Shown: in pieces, positions 22,760 through 33,469 of the stretch | Position numbering within the stretch: position 1 is the stretch's first letter | Layout of the letters: every line of letters starts with the position of its first letter | From: Psococerastis gibbosa | Taxonomy: Eukaryota > Arthropoda > Insecta > Psocodea > Psocidae | DNA: 64,000 bases | Assembly: GCA_963971405.1 (NCBI GenBank) | Contig: OZ020490.1 | Coordinates: forward strand, 19,741,464 to 19,805,463 | Reading direction: 5' to 3' | The notes under the pieces: generated by a model | What the model was told of the DNA's origin: nothing | Databases searched by the model: none | Seen by the model: the letters and a program-made list of their open reading frames with translations, nothing else | Translations under genes and position numbers: made by a program

Positions 22760-23148
22760 AATGCGATTTAGTTTCGCAACCTTCTCTTTAATGAAGGAAA
22801 AAAAACTTTCCATTTAAAAAAAAATGAGACAAGGCATGATAAATTCCCTCGTAACTTTACAATGAAAAAGTCAATTAAAAAAAAAAAAAAAATGATGGCA
22901 TTTTTAAAATTAATAGGAAGGGCTGCCTGGACTGGGCCCTTCGGTCTTTTAAAGCTACTGCCGGAACGCTAGAGGCCGTGAACATGGAAAAAGTGCTTTG
23001 CATATGTACACAAATTCATGTTTTCAAGTTTGAGAAAGTTGCTGACTGGAAAATTGAGTTTTTGGTTTGTAATAATGAGCAAGGGGCATTTCTGAACCTT
23101 AGGTTTAGCCAGTTAACGTTTATCTTGTTTAAATAAAAAATAAAAAAT
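22760..23148. other. Intergenic, A-rich
   Basis: A15 tract near 22876. No gene. Confidence 0.5.
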
Positions 23149-23149
23149 T

Positions 23150-23340
23150 AATATTGACTTTTTGTTTTATTACTAAGCCAACCTAGCGGAGTTTTGGTTA
23201 TAAAGTCCTCTCTTACACTCAACTGGGAAGACCGGGGACCCCCTGCTTTACATTCCCTCCGAAGCATGACAAAAAAATGTAGCGAGTTTGGGACTCAAAC
23301 CAACAACCTTCCGGGCGAAAGTCTGTACCATTAATCTGCA
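23150..23340 (-). mobile_element. SINE family 1 copy
   Basis: Complement of the 54426-54650 copy: tail ACTTTTTGTT, AACCTAGCGGAG, TAAAGTCCTCTCTTACACTC, CCCTGCTTTACATTCCCTCC, ACTCAAACCAACAACCTTCC and TCTGCATGTCCTGAA (tRNA-like head) in reversed order. Confidence 0.85.
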
Positions 23341-23579
23341 TGTCCTGAAAATTTTGCATGGTTACGTAATCATGAAATTGGTTTATTTTATTATTTTTAT
23401 TTATTTTTATTTTTTAATAAGCCGTCTGGTGAAGTTACTTGAAAATGTTGCATGGTTGCATAATCATAAAATTGAAGGAATTGTTACTGCGAGTTATTAA
23501 TTTTATTTCTTCTTATTTATTTATTTATTTTGAAAATGACAGCGATTGCTGATGTCATTGAATGGAATGTTACTTCTAA

Positions 23580-23766
23580 GGCGGCTATTCCATTTGTCAA
23601 TTTTCCCGTCAAATGTGATTAAAAAGAGTCTGCTACCATGTTATAACTTAATTTATAATAGATAAGTCAAGTATATCTACATTGTCTCCTTAAATTAAGT
23701 TATAATATGGTAGCAGACTCTTTTTAATCACATTTGACGGGAATATTGACATGTGGAATAGCCGCC
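23580..23766. mobile_element. MITE family B copy 2 (187 bp, near-perfect hairpin)
   Basis: GGCGGCTATTCCATTTGTCA at the left, inverted at the right, flanked by TAA on both sides (23577-23579 and 23767-23769). The arms are about 75 bp and almost perfectly complementary, including AAGAGTCTGCTACCATGTTA, with a loop of about 35 bases. Confidence 0.93.
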
Positions 23767-23779
23767 TAAGCACTTCCAC

Positions 23780-24500
23780 GTCCCCGGAGCTGTTCGTAAC
23801 GAATCTTTGAATTATTTTGAACTGACCCAATTTTCTTCTAAACGCCTGATCAGGAGGAAAAAGGGTCCTGCGTAAGATAACAACCCTAATTCAAAATGTA
23901 TACCATCTCTGCAAAAACAGCAGTAACTTCAACCGGTTTACTTCATTCTACCTTTGTCCTTTTCCGAGACTTTTAGTGTTTTATTTCATTATTCAGGCAG
24001 TTGCAGAAAAGTTGTCTGATAATTTATCTTGATGAGAAATAGAAGCATCTCCCCCTTTTATTTTAACCCTTCTTCTGAAATAAGAAAAAACACTTAATCA
24101 TGGCGCATTATCAGAGAAACAGAGAAGAGTTTTTAGTGAAAACAAAAGGAAGATGATGAAGTTAATTATAGTTTTAATTAAAGATTAAATTGGCCTTACT
24201 TTTTTTAAAAACTGTTTCTGTTTTCTTGTTACCATAAAAAAATTGTCTTTTTCTACTATTGTTTGTTTGCTATAGTACGTTGAGTATACTTTATAACCAT
24301 CTGTCTCAATAAAGCGGTAGCAACAGATTACCGCGAATAGATTTAACAACTCTTGGGACTCATTTTAAAATATTAATTCTTCTTTATATTGTATTTATTT
24401 TAGTAAAAAAAAAAATCATTAATTTTTTTTCGAAAAACTACTATACTATTCATATAAAATTCAGTAAATTTTACATGTACTTTATCTTTATTGTCATGTA
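23780..24500. other. Intergenic, nothing recognised
   Basis: AT-rich; no protein-like ORF. Confidence 0.5.
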
Positions 24501-24506
24501 CAAGTA

Positions 24507-25030
24507 AAAAGCCGTAGCCAGAAGGGGGGTCCAGGGGGTCCGGACCCCTCCCGAAATATTTGCAGTGTACACTAGATAGAATGGAGTCTTAAGGTGCCCA
24601 TTCCATTGACTGGCTAGGGCTATTTCCAACAACGGTGACGTGGTAGCAGACATTCAAGACCTCGCATTGCAGAATTGACGGAAATGTTTATTTTCCTCTA
24701 TGCCATAGTTAAAATTGATCAATGATCATACAGTAGAATCACAAACAAACAAACTAAAATTAAAAAATGGCGTCATGGGATATGTTAAGTACAAACATTT
24801 TAATAGATTTCTATAAAAAGAAAAATTCTAATTTCCGTCAATGTCATTTGCATTCTGCAATGCGAGGTCGGTGGAACGCCACCTAAGTCTTGAATGTCTG
24901 CTACCACGTCACTGTTTTGGGAAATAGCCCTAGCCGGTCAATGGAATGGGCGCCTAAAGTTATTGAGGTTACCTCAGGTTACGTCAGATGGACCCCCCCC
25001 CCCCCGAAAAAGAATTTCTGGTTACGGCCT
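24507..25030. mobile_element. G/C-rich-ended DNA element carrying a nested MITE
   Basis: Ends AAGCCGTAGCCAGAA (left) and, inverted, AGGCCGTAACCAGAA (right). A 10-bp direct repeat, TGTACAAGTA, flanks it at 24497-24506 and 25031-25040, with two spare A residues at the left. It includes GGTCCGGACCCC and a C13 tract. MITE A copy 3 lies inside. Superfamily unknown. Confidence 0.7.
24593..24954. mobile_element. MITE family A copy 3 (362 bp)
   Basis: GGTGCCCATTCCATTGACTG to the inverted GGCGCCCATTCC end, flanked by TAA at 24590-24592 and 24955-24957. Nested in the 24507-25030 element. Confidence 0.92.
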
Positions 25031-25040
25031 TGTACAAGTA

Positions 25041-25602
25041 ACCTAGTGACCGTCAAGCATGCCTATTTTTAAGATGACACTATCGGACGCACCCCGAACG
25101 TTACCTAAATAATATTTAAATGTACCTGCCCGGTATCATTGAAATCTGTCAACTTAAATGTAAAAATGACAATAAAATGTTCTGATCATTAATTAATAGG
25201 TTTTTTTTTACTTGATTTACTTTTTTACTGAAACTTGATTTCCGTAAGCAATGATAAATTTAATACAATTCAGAGCACGAATCCTGGAAAGGGATTTTGG
25301 GGGGCAAAAAGTGTTGGCTTTATTAATGATGCATGGAATTTGACGGTATCTGGGCCCTGAGTGGTCAAGGAAAATGAATTTTTTATGTGGATGCATTACA
25401 AAACGCGATGAATTGTTATCAATCTCTATTATGTATGAGCAGTGAGCTGGCTTTGTCTCTGATCTGCCAATGAGTTGTAATATAATGACATGTGGATGAA
25501 CATTTGTACTGTAGTCGAATTGTAACTTTATGGAGAGGATTCATTCACGTTATGAATCGTTTAGTTGTATGAATTAATTGTTGAGAAATTTGACATGATT
25601 CT
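25041..25602. other. Intergenic, nothing recognised
   Basis: No protein-like ORF before the hAT boundary. Confidence 0.5.
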
Positions 25603-25862
25603 GTTGAGTGTAGTGAATCCATTTTTTTGTAAAAAACTGAATTCCGGATTTTCGGAATTACAGGAGATGAAATCCGGAATTCCGGTTTAATTCCGGAATT
25701 ATTATAGAAGAATTTAAAAAATATAAAGAAAAGAAAGTACATTATTTTTTAACATAAATGTATTTAGTTCAAAACAATAAAATTAAAACAAATTACAAAA
25801 TAAGGAAATATTTCATATTAAAATATTTTTGAACTACATAAATAAAATTGCAAAATGAAAGT

Positions 25863-27809
25863 TCAATTTTCATTTTGATTTTTGAAAAAGCTTCTTAAAA
25901 AGCACAAAGTATCCAATGTTTTGTCGTTGAGCCTTGATCGAATTTTTGTTGAAAATGCTCCTGCAGCGGAAAAAGCGCGCTCTGACTCCACACTAGTTGG
26001 TGGAATTGTTAATAAACTTTTGTAAAGATCTTCCAAAAGCGGTCCGCGGGATCCCCCTTCATCCCAAAATTTCATTTCACTGCGAATTTCGGAATGAATC
26101 GATGATTTTTGTAGAACTTTTGACCGTGATTCCGAGAGTGATTCGTTTATCTTTTGCTGAAGAATTTGCTGCAAGGATAACTGAGTTTCCAATGATTCGA
26201 TAGGTTTATCGTCATCCATTTCAGTAGACTCAGATACTGTCGGGTCTATTTCTAATGCTACTTCACCATTAAGTCTCTGGATTAGGGATATGATAATTTT
26301 GTTAATTTCAGTTTTCGAGCGACGCAAAATGTTCTTGTGAATTTTGGTTTTACCCCCATTATGCAAATATTGAAGAACATCAGATACGACAGTTCTTCTT
26401 CGATTAATTTGAACTTCCAACTCTTTTTTCATTTCACGGCCAATTTCTTCATTCTCATCAAAATTTTCTAACACAAACGTAAATGTTGCATCCGCAGAAA
26501 GTAAATTTGCATCAGCACGGCATAACGCGTCTACGGCTAATTTTATAGGCATCAAATTTCTAGAAACTGTAGATATTATATTCCATTCTGAATCATTCAA
26601 AAATGTATCCGCTTTGATATCAATTATTGCCTTTTTTATTGAACTTTTCAAAAGATTAAAACGTTCTAACATGGACATCAGGCTACTCCATCTAGTCTTC
26701 GAATCAAGCAATAGCTGCAATTCCTTTCCATGATCTTCCTTCACATGTTTTTGCAACACTTCATTTTTTAAAGGGGAACGTCGAAACACTCGAACAATTA
26801 CCCGAACTTTCATGATTACATTTCGCAATGTAAACTTTTCAGTAATTTCTACATCACATTCATATCTCGTCCCCACTTGCATTCCTTCATCATCACTTAA
26901 ATCTTCTTCATCAGAGTCCAGATCTAGGACACTCTCATAATCATCTTCATCTACCTCTTTCTCTGTTTGTTTGTAGATCACATTTACAATTGCAATCTGA
27001 ATTGCATGAGCAAAACACAAAATTTGTTCACATGGTAATAATCTACCCACTTTTTGCATCATAGAAGCACCATCAGTTACAATACACGAAATATCGTTCC
27101 TTATATTTAACTGAAATGATTCTAACTTGTCCTCTAACAATTTTACACAATTTTCAGACGCAAATCGACCATTAATTCGAGAAAGACCCAAATTCCAGAT
27201 ATTTTTCGACCCATGAACGTTAACATTCATATAACGTCTATTTCGAGAGGACGTCCACTCGTCCAATGTTAGACTAAAGCATAAATTCTTTTTTAATTGA
27301 TTAATTTCAGCAATTTGCAATTGTTTAATTTTTTTACTATAATCCATCACGACTTTCTGTATGCTGGTGGGTGATTTTGGAATATCACCGAATCCACGCA
27401 TTGTTAAACATTTTCTTAAATCGTTTGACGTACAAAAAACACGAAACGGTAAACCATCAGAAGCAATCATTCTAGCTACTACGGCAGGAAAAGTTTCATC
27501 TTTTTTTGACTTGAAAAAATCAATGATCGTGTTCGTTTTTCTGGTTGTGCTCACAACACTATCGTTACTGTCAGATGTAGAAGCTGTTGTATTTTCATCA
27601 AACTTTCGCTTGCCACAAACTGTGTTGTGTTTAGAACGAAGATGTGTGTGCATGGGAGTTGTACATCCACCCAATATCTTTAAAACTTGCTTGCATTGCA
27701 TGCATTTCGCCACCTGATTTGTTTTCCCTCGTAGAAAATATTTCCACACTGAATTTGATGAGCTTTCTTTTGAAATGTCCATAAAAGTTTCTTCAGATTT
27801 ATCTACCAT
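25863..27809 (-). CDS. hAT superfamily transposase with BED zinc finger
   Basis: Cut-and-paste DNA transposase expected to act in the nucleus on the ends of hAT-1. The chosen ATG (27807-27809) gives 648 residues. The frame stays open 30 codons further upstream, but the first 16 of those lie in the nested element and cannot be original. Visible parts: BED finger at about 20-65 with C36-x2-C39 and H56/H61; first catalytic Asp D183 in LTLDEWTS; second Asp D246 in IVTDGAS; C265-x2-H268 (CFAHA); an acidic stretch at about 283-309; TRWSS at 372-376; C-terminal hAT dimerisation region at about 585-645 with SVESERAFS (E610, the usual position of the catalytic Glu). No stop or frameshift interrupts it. 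Length and order match ZBED-like transposases. Whether it is expressed is unknown, since its leader is split by hAT-2. Confidence 0.95.
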   Translation of the reverse strand: MVDKSEETFMDISKESSSNSVWKYFLRGKTNQVAKCMQCKQVLKILGGCTTPMHTHLRSKHNTVCGKRKFDENTTASTSDSNDSVVSTTRKTNTIIDFFKSKKDETFPAVVARMIASDGLPFRVFCTSNDLRKCLTMRGFGDIPKSPTSIQKVVMDYSKKIKQLQIAEINQLKKNLCFSLTLDEWTSSRNRRYMNVNVHGSKNIWNLGLSRINGRFASENCVKLLEDKLESFQLNIRNDISCIVTDGASMMQKVGRLLPCEQILCFAHAIQIAIVNVIYKQTEKEVDEDDYESVLDLDSDEEDLSDDEGMQVGTRYECDVEITEKFTLRNVIMKVRVIVRVFRRSPLKNEVLQKHVKEDHGKELQLLLDSKTRWSSLMSMLERFNLLKSSIKKAIIDIKADTFLNDSEWNIISTVSRNLMPIKLAVDALCRADANLLSADATFTFVLENFDENEEIGREMKKELEVQINRRRTVVSDVLQYLHNGGKTKIHKNILRRSKTEINKIIISLIQRLNGEVALEIDPTVSESTEMDDDKPIESLETQLSLQQILQQKINESLSESRSKVLQKSSIHSEIRSEMKFWDEGGSRGPLLEDLYKSLLTIPPTSVESERAFSAAGAFSTKIRSRLNDKTLDTLCFLRSFFKNQNEN

Positions 27810-27851
27810 ACTTGGGTTGGGATTTAAAAAAATAACAATGTAAGTACACAA

Positions 27852-30105
27852 CAGTGTTGCCGGACGTGTAATATGAAATATCACGCCACTGATGTTCAAA
27901 ATTCACGACATATCACGCAAGCAACTAATCGGCTAATATATATGCATATTAATATAATATATATATATATAATACATAATTTATATTAAATTTTTTAATA
28001 TGGTAACTAACAAATATGTCATTTGTTTTGCTAATTTTATCTAACAACTTCTATGCTTAGCTTGTAGTGGGGCTGAAAATCTGTGTGAATTATTTTTCTT
28101 ACTGCCAGTGGCGTAACGATAGTTTTTCGAGGGTGGCGGTGTTTAATTCGCCCCCCCCCCATTTTCATGATAGTGTAGAATAAGGGGAAAACCGTTCTCA
28201 AGGACTTTCGCAGCATTTGAATTAATGACATTAGTGTCCGTCGCACAGGGGCCCGGGGGTTCGGGAGACGTGAACGGGGGCCCCAAGGGTCGTAATGAAT
28301 ATAAATACAAGCAAGGGGGGCCCGGGTCAAAATTTTTGAAAAATAAGCCTGAAATGATGGGGTTTTACGCAATTTGATAGGAGTAATGATAAGATTTTCC
28401 AGACAATTAATATAACTACATGTACAAATTACAGGGGGGGGGGTCTCCCCGGGTGAAATTTTTTGAAAATAGGGCTGAATTGGTAAAGGTTTTACGCATT
28501 TTGATAGCACTAATGTTTAAATTGTACAGACGATGAATATAGCTAACAAGGGGGGCCGGGGGTCTCCCCCGGGTGAATTTTTTTGAAAAATAGATCTGAA
28601 ACAGTGGGGTTTTAGGCATTTTGATAGGTTAACGTTGAGATTTTACAGACAATGAATCTGTAGGAGGTCGATGTAGTTAGAATTGAATAGGCGGTTAAAT
28701 GTAGAGTGACTGTATTGAAGTAGTTTCGACTCTACTGGGTATGTTGGTAAGAGTGACTTAACAAACATGATTACAAATAGTGTCTCCCCCCGGGTAAGAA
28801 AATTCTCGAAAGATGAGCATGAAATGGTGGGGTTTCATGCATTTTGATAGGAGTAATGTTTCGATTTTTACAGGCGATGTATATAGGCTAAATACGAACG
28901 AGGGAGTCTGGGGGTCTCCCCCGGGTGAAGATTTTTGTAAAATACCTGAAATACGGGGTTTTACGCATCTTGCCAAAAATGTTTAGATTTGTAGATAACG
29001 ACTTTATTAAGTTGTTACGTTTTGATGATTTTACAGACAATGAATATAATTACGAGCAAGGGGGGCCGGGGGTCTCCCCCGGGTGAAATTTTTTTTAAAA
29101 ATAGGGCTGAAATGGTAAGGGTTTTACGCATTTTGATAGGACTAATGTTTCAATTGTACGGACGATGAATATAACTACATACAAGGGGGATCGGGGGTCT
29201 CCCCCGGGTGATTTTTGTTGTTGTTGAAAAATAGGTCTGAAACAGTGGGGTTTTAGGCATTTTGATAGGTTAACGTTTAGATTTTACAGGCAATGAATCT
29301 AATTACGAGCAAATTCTTGAAAGATGAGCATGAAATGGTGGGGTTTCATGCATTTTGATAGGAGTAACGTTTCGATGTTTACAGGCGATGAACATAGGCT
29401 AATTTCAAACAAGGGGGTCCAGGGGTCTCCCCCGGGAGAAGATGTTTGTTAAATAGACCTGAAATACGGGGTTTTACGCATCTTGCCAAAAATGTTTAGA
29501 TTTTTCAGATGAGCACTTTATTATGTTATTACTTTTTAAATAATTCGGCCCAAAATATTGACTTTCTATAAAATCGTGGGGTTTTAAGGCTTTAAGTGGT
29601 CGCCTTATTCGCTTGAACAAAAGAGTTCAACCTCTTTTGAGACATTGTGGTTCGTAAATAAGTAGTTTTTTTTAATTAATTTTCAATCAGAGAAAGACCT
29701 CTCACATGTGGCATTTCTTTGTTCTATAATATGCATGTTTATTATCTTGTTCGATTTTGCGCCCATGTGGCGCAGAGGCAGACAAATATGAAATAATGAG
29801 CAAATCACAATGGCCGCCCGCCGGCCGAGTACAGAGTAGATTTGGAATTTGATTTTTGGAGTTGTGTTGGGGTCTTGTCACTTGTGGTCTGTGGTCCTAG
29901 ATCAGGTAAGGTAAACAGCATTTTTTTTTTAAGTTTTCATTTTTCCTGGGTTTTAATTTTTTTATTATTTTATTGGTTTAAATTTCAATATTTTTATTTA
30001 ATTATAAAATCAATTTTGTCTAAAATACACGCACTTTACACGCACATCACGCATGCTCTGAAAATACACGCATTTCGTGATTTTTCACGCAAAACGGCAA
30101 CCCTG
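27852..30105. mobile_element. Nested hAT element (hAT-2) inside hAT-1
   Basis: Ends CAGTGTTGCCGGACGTG and, inverted, CAGGGTTGCCGTTTTGCGTG, with a perfect 8-bp duplication, GTACACAA, at 27844-27851 and 30106-30113. The restored site AAGTACACAATGCTGCC matches the repeated motif at 30130-30330, which serves as an internal empty-site control. Subterminal TCACGC/ACACGC motifs repeat at both ends. No transposase is visible; a G-rich minisatellite fills the middle. Non-autonomous. Confidence 0.93.
28100..29560. repeat. G-rich degenerate minisatellite, about 115-140 bp unit
   Basis: About nine imperfect units of the pattern GGGGTTTTACGCATTTTGAT, TTTAGATTTTACAGACAATG, AATATAACTAC, GAGCAAGGGGGGCCGGGG, TCTCCCCCGGGTGAA, TTTTTGAAAAATAG. 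Unit starts are near 28320, 28438, 28558, 28790, 28912, 29062, 29188, 29300 and 29420, with gaps and deletions. The array begins with CAGTGGCGTAACGATAG, which itself looks like a hAT-type end, but no matching opposite end was found. Confidence 0.8.
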
Positions 30106-30461
30106 GTACACAATGCTGCCACAATGAAAGTACACAATGACACAATGCTGCCACAATGAAAGTACACAATGCTGCCATCTATAGTAAAAGTTCTTCTAAA
30201 TTCGAAAAATCCGGAATTTACGTTTTTGAATTCCGGTAGCCTACTAAAATTTAAATTATGAATTATGAAATATGAATTTATAACAATGAAAGTACACAAT
30301 GCTGCCACAATGAAAGTACACAATGCTGCCATCTATAGTAAAAGTTCTTCTAAATTCGAAAAATCCGGAATTTACGTTTTTGAATTCCGGATTTTTAAAA
30401 TTTCAAAATATGACGGAATTCCGGAATTCCGAAATTCCGAAATCCGGATTTGGATTCACTA

Positions 30462-30545
30462 GTTGAGTGTAAGAGAAGGCTTTACAGCCCTTATTCCGCC
30501 AGGTTGGCTTAATAAGAGATACAACAAAAAGTCAAGATTTATTTA
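30462..30545 (+). mobile_element. SINE family 1, 3' half only
   Basis: GTTGAGTGTAAGAGAAGGCT, TTACAGCCCTTATTCCGCCA, GGTTGGCTTAATAAG and AAAAAGTC match the second half of SINE 1. The match begins at the hAT-1 target duplication, and the left flank of hAT-1 does not carry the first half. Confidence 0.75.
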
Positions 30546-30807
30546 TTTTTATTTTATTATATGCTTTAATATTAAATAATCTATAAGATTCGAGATTATT
30601 AATTGGGCTATAGAACGTCTATTAGCACCTATGCCTATTGGTCAATGCTTTCCAATGTCCATACAATTTGCGATGACCAGAGAGGAATCTTGTGATAAAT
30701 CTTAATTATTTTCTGTTCATATTAATACATACATATTTTGGCTCTTTTGCCCTGGTGGCTTCCATATGATAGATTGTTACCAAATGTATGAACATTTTTT
30801 CTTCCAA

Positions 30808-31145
30808 CGCCTGCTTTCAGCATTTCTGCTTTAAGCAACCCTGTCAGCCTCGCGGGGGGAGTGAGTCTGTATGTTTACTTGAGGCACCCTCATGGAATAC
30901 TCCTTTACCTCGGGGTGACACGGTGGACCTCCTGATTATAGTGGATTCCGAACCAATTGGGGAGCATAGTAAAGTCACCCGATTAATTCGGAGGTGACCA
31001 GGACTCGCCACTCACTTAGGCTGACTGATATAGTCTCAGCGCGTTATCATGTCCCACCATGTTCCCCTGCCAACGATGTGCACACTACGAAGTTTGGCGC
31101 TGTTTGAAACACACTCTGCTCTTGTAACTTGGTAAGACCGTTGGC
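30808..31145 (-). mobile_element. SINE family 2, long copy
   Basis: Inverse of 10110-10425 over its whole length, from GCCTGCTTTCAGCATTTCTG through GGACCTCCTGATTATAGTGG and TCATGTCCCACCATGTTCCC to GGTAAGACCGTTGGCC. Confidence 0.82.
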
Positions 31146-31149
31146 CGTT

Positions 31150-32055
31150 GTATGAACTTACTATTGCGTGCCTGTTTATTGTAAAATACACCATACATAC
31201 AGTACATTTATTACACAGTAGCTGGATTACAGCAGGACTGTTCATACTAGAAGACCCGTACTTTAGTACCTGTATATGTGTATTTTCCCACACTCTCACG
31301 TCACATTTTCAAGAGGAGTCGTTTTCTCACTTGTTTATCCACCGTTTTCCCCTTAATTTGAAATTGCATTGTGAAACTTCATTCGCATGAAATAGAAAAT
31401 GGAAAATCCACAATCAGGCGAAGTCCAAGTGAGGTCCTTACGTGAGGCTGGTCCTCACTTTGTGAAGTAAAAATGCACTACTCCTATAGTGTATTTCATT
31501 AGTTATTTTACAAATGTTGGACAATAGAACTTTCTTAGTATTAGGTGGCAAATCCTACCGCTGCGGGGGTAGCCACCTAACCTTCGCAAGGATGGGGGGG
31601 GGGGCTGTTGTAGTAAATGTAGTTTTATAGGTTTTACATTGTATACAATAGATATATTAAGACACTCACCGATTTACATTATATTGTACACTCGAGCACT
31701 TGGACAAGAAACGACAGTCATGGTCTGCAGGCCACAGGGTTGCTCTGAGAGCTCCGAGAGCCCGAGAGAGGTCCAAGAGAGATCCGAGAGAGAGCTACGC
31801 ACTTTCTGTCGCTACTCCTATTTATAACCTCGCCTAGCTACGTCACATGGACAGGCTTTCACGGACTGCACCGAAGGCGCGCTGCTAATTCAGCACTCTT
31901 CTAGCACAGACCGTAGAAAGCAATTCATTGACAGCTGTACAGCGTGTTACGTTACAATACACGAGATAGATACAGAATGTGCCAACAACTATACATTAAT
32001 ACACGCTGCCCACAGGCAGGTGCCTGGAGCACCTGACATTAGGACCAGACAATCC
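31150..32055. other. Intergenic, nothing recognised
   Basis: A GAGA-rich block (GAGAGCCCGAGAGAGG and similar) lies at about 31740-31795 and a short poly-G near 31595. No gene. Confidence 0.5.
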
Positions 32056-32059
32056 TTCG

Positions 32060-32335
32060 ATATTATCATGAAATAGCGCTTGGAGCTCAACTACCGTACC
32101 CTACGTGGCACAGCCTCAATATGCTAAGAAAGGGGGGGGAGTCCAAGATGGATGCCGTGCGAACCTGTGTAGGTGGGGACTCGACTTGTGATTGCGGGCA
32201 ACAACAAGACGACGGCCACCTTCTGGTTTGCCCGAACTTGGAGAAGCTGTGTCCCAGACAGATCTTTCAGATGACAAGGCCACCCAGGCCGCAATGTTTT
32301 GGATCAACTTGTCCTAGGCCCGGACACGTTAAGTA
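32060..32335 (+). mobile_element. LINE ORF2 C-terminal fragment with zinc-knuckle-like motif
   Basis: Reads LELNYRTLRGTASIC, a stop, then SKMDAVRTCVGGDSTCDCGQ and DDGHLLVCPNLEKLCPR. The order C-DCG---(D)-HLL-CP is the cysteine-rich end found in jockey/R1-like LINE proteins. Stop-containing and without RT motifs nearby. Confidence 0.65.
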
Positions 32336-33025
32336 AGTTAGTAAGTATTTATTTCTTGTCACCTCCAGTTACTTCCTCACTATATGAATTATTAATAGGT
32401 AGTTTTCGTATATTTGGACCTTCGCCTAATACTCAAAATTTTGCCAACTCAGCCAAACCAACCTCTAGCATTTACTTTTAATATGAATTAACAGCCAGAA
32501 CGCGGCAAGAAAATTTGATGGCTAACCGCCAGCAGTAATCCCCCACCCCCTCCCCATTCGAAAAGTACGAAAGCTTTCGACTCTCATTAGCTTTAAAGTC
32601 AGCCAAAATCAATACAAGTTCGCGTTCGCTTCCAAATGTCATGTTTCTTCCACTTGCGGGCGTTGAAATTCCCTATTTAATTTGTATTTGGTGGAACTGG
32701 GGAAGTTTGGTGTCTCGAAGGTATACCACTGCACTGGTTTTATTGTACTTGTATCTGGGACATGTTGGGTTTGAGAAAACTAAAGTGCTATCTCCAGAGA
32801 TTTGCAATACTGCACCCGTCTTTGTGGTGAAACCATTGCTAGCATACAATTCGTCAGTCTCGTATGAATTGAAACTATTTCAACACGAAAACTACACGTT
32901 AGAGATGTATTCTTCTTTTACTTCTAATGCTTCTTCTAGAACTCTATTACACCCTATAAAAATTGATCTAAACTCTAAGCCTTTAAAAATATAATTTATT
33001 TATGTTTTACCTAGTCTAAATTCTA
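32336..33025. other. Intergenic; one open frame judged not a gene
   Basis: A plus-strand frame at 32641-32994 (117 codons) has no recognisable motif and lies in repeat-rich DNA. Confidence 0.4.
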
Positions 33026-33029
33026 AAAT

Positions 33030-33114
33030 GGAATTAAATTTGTCCCATGGGGGCACCCACGGTGCCCCTAATGAGTTGTCGTGGCGCCCTAAGTGCACAG
33101 TTGGGGAACCACTG
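33030..33114 (-). mobile_element. Single end of a hAT-like element
   Basis: Read on the minus strand from 33114 it begins CAGTGGTTCCCCAACTG, typical of a hAT end, followed by GGCGCC and GGGGGCAC blocks. The opposite end was not found. Confidence 0.5.
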
Positions 33115-33469
33115 CTCTAAGGCTAATACAGATTTTCAAGTGTGCAGTAATAAGAATGTTCTGGAGGCGATAACAGACAAAGCGTATGAGGAGTTAGCAA
33201 ATGACCATGTTTAGAATATATAAAACGGCTCAACGCGGTTTCGTTAGCTTGCATATAAGAATGTAGATCGTTAATTTTAAACGAATATGAATAAATAAGT
33301 ATGAAATAATGAAAAGAATTTTCCATGGTAATCTTCGATAGAGAGACTTCCCAAAAAAAATAATTATAACTCTGTCTGGATTGAGTTTGTTGTGCCCTCT
33401 GCTCTAAGCTGACAGATTCGGCTTCTTTTTTCGGATGGATAGAAAATTGGGAAGGTAGCATGGCATTTA

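Larger units (their letters stand above)
25611..30461 (-). mobile_element. Complete autonomous-type hAT transposon (hAT-1)
   Basis: Both ends read TAGTGAATCCA inward, and the element is flanked by a perfect 8-bp duplication, GTTGAGTG, at 25603-25610 and 30462-30469. TAGTG fits the YAGNG end rule of hAT elements. Subterminal regions at both ends are packed with TCCGGAATT/AATTCCGG palindromes, likely transposase sites. The only gene is the minus-strand transposase. Removing the nested hAT-2 (27852-30105 plus one duplication copy) leaves about 2.6 kb, a normal autonomous hAT length. The right subterminal region also has a local duplication (about 30142-30236 versus 30283-30390). Confidence 0.95.

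Noticed and set aside
27810..27899. Upstream in-frame Met extending the hAT transposase by 30 residues
   Set aside because: The first part of the extension lies in the nested hAT-2 and the rest is 5' leader of hAT-1; the ATG at 27807-27809 fits the family.
28037..29000. Minus-strand open frames with repeated PGGDP-like text
   Set aside because: They are translations of the G-rich minisatellite units, not a protein family.
32641..32994. 117-codon plus-strand frame
   Set aside because: No motif, no flanking splice sites in a consistent phase, and it lies between repeat fragments.
33030..33114. Complete hAT element ending at 33114
   Set aside because: Only one end was found; no partner with a matching 8-bp duplication was seen upstream.
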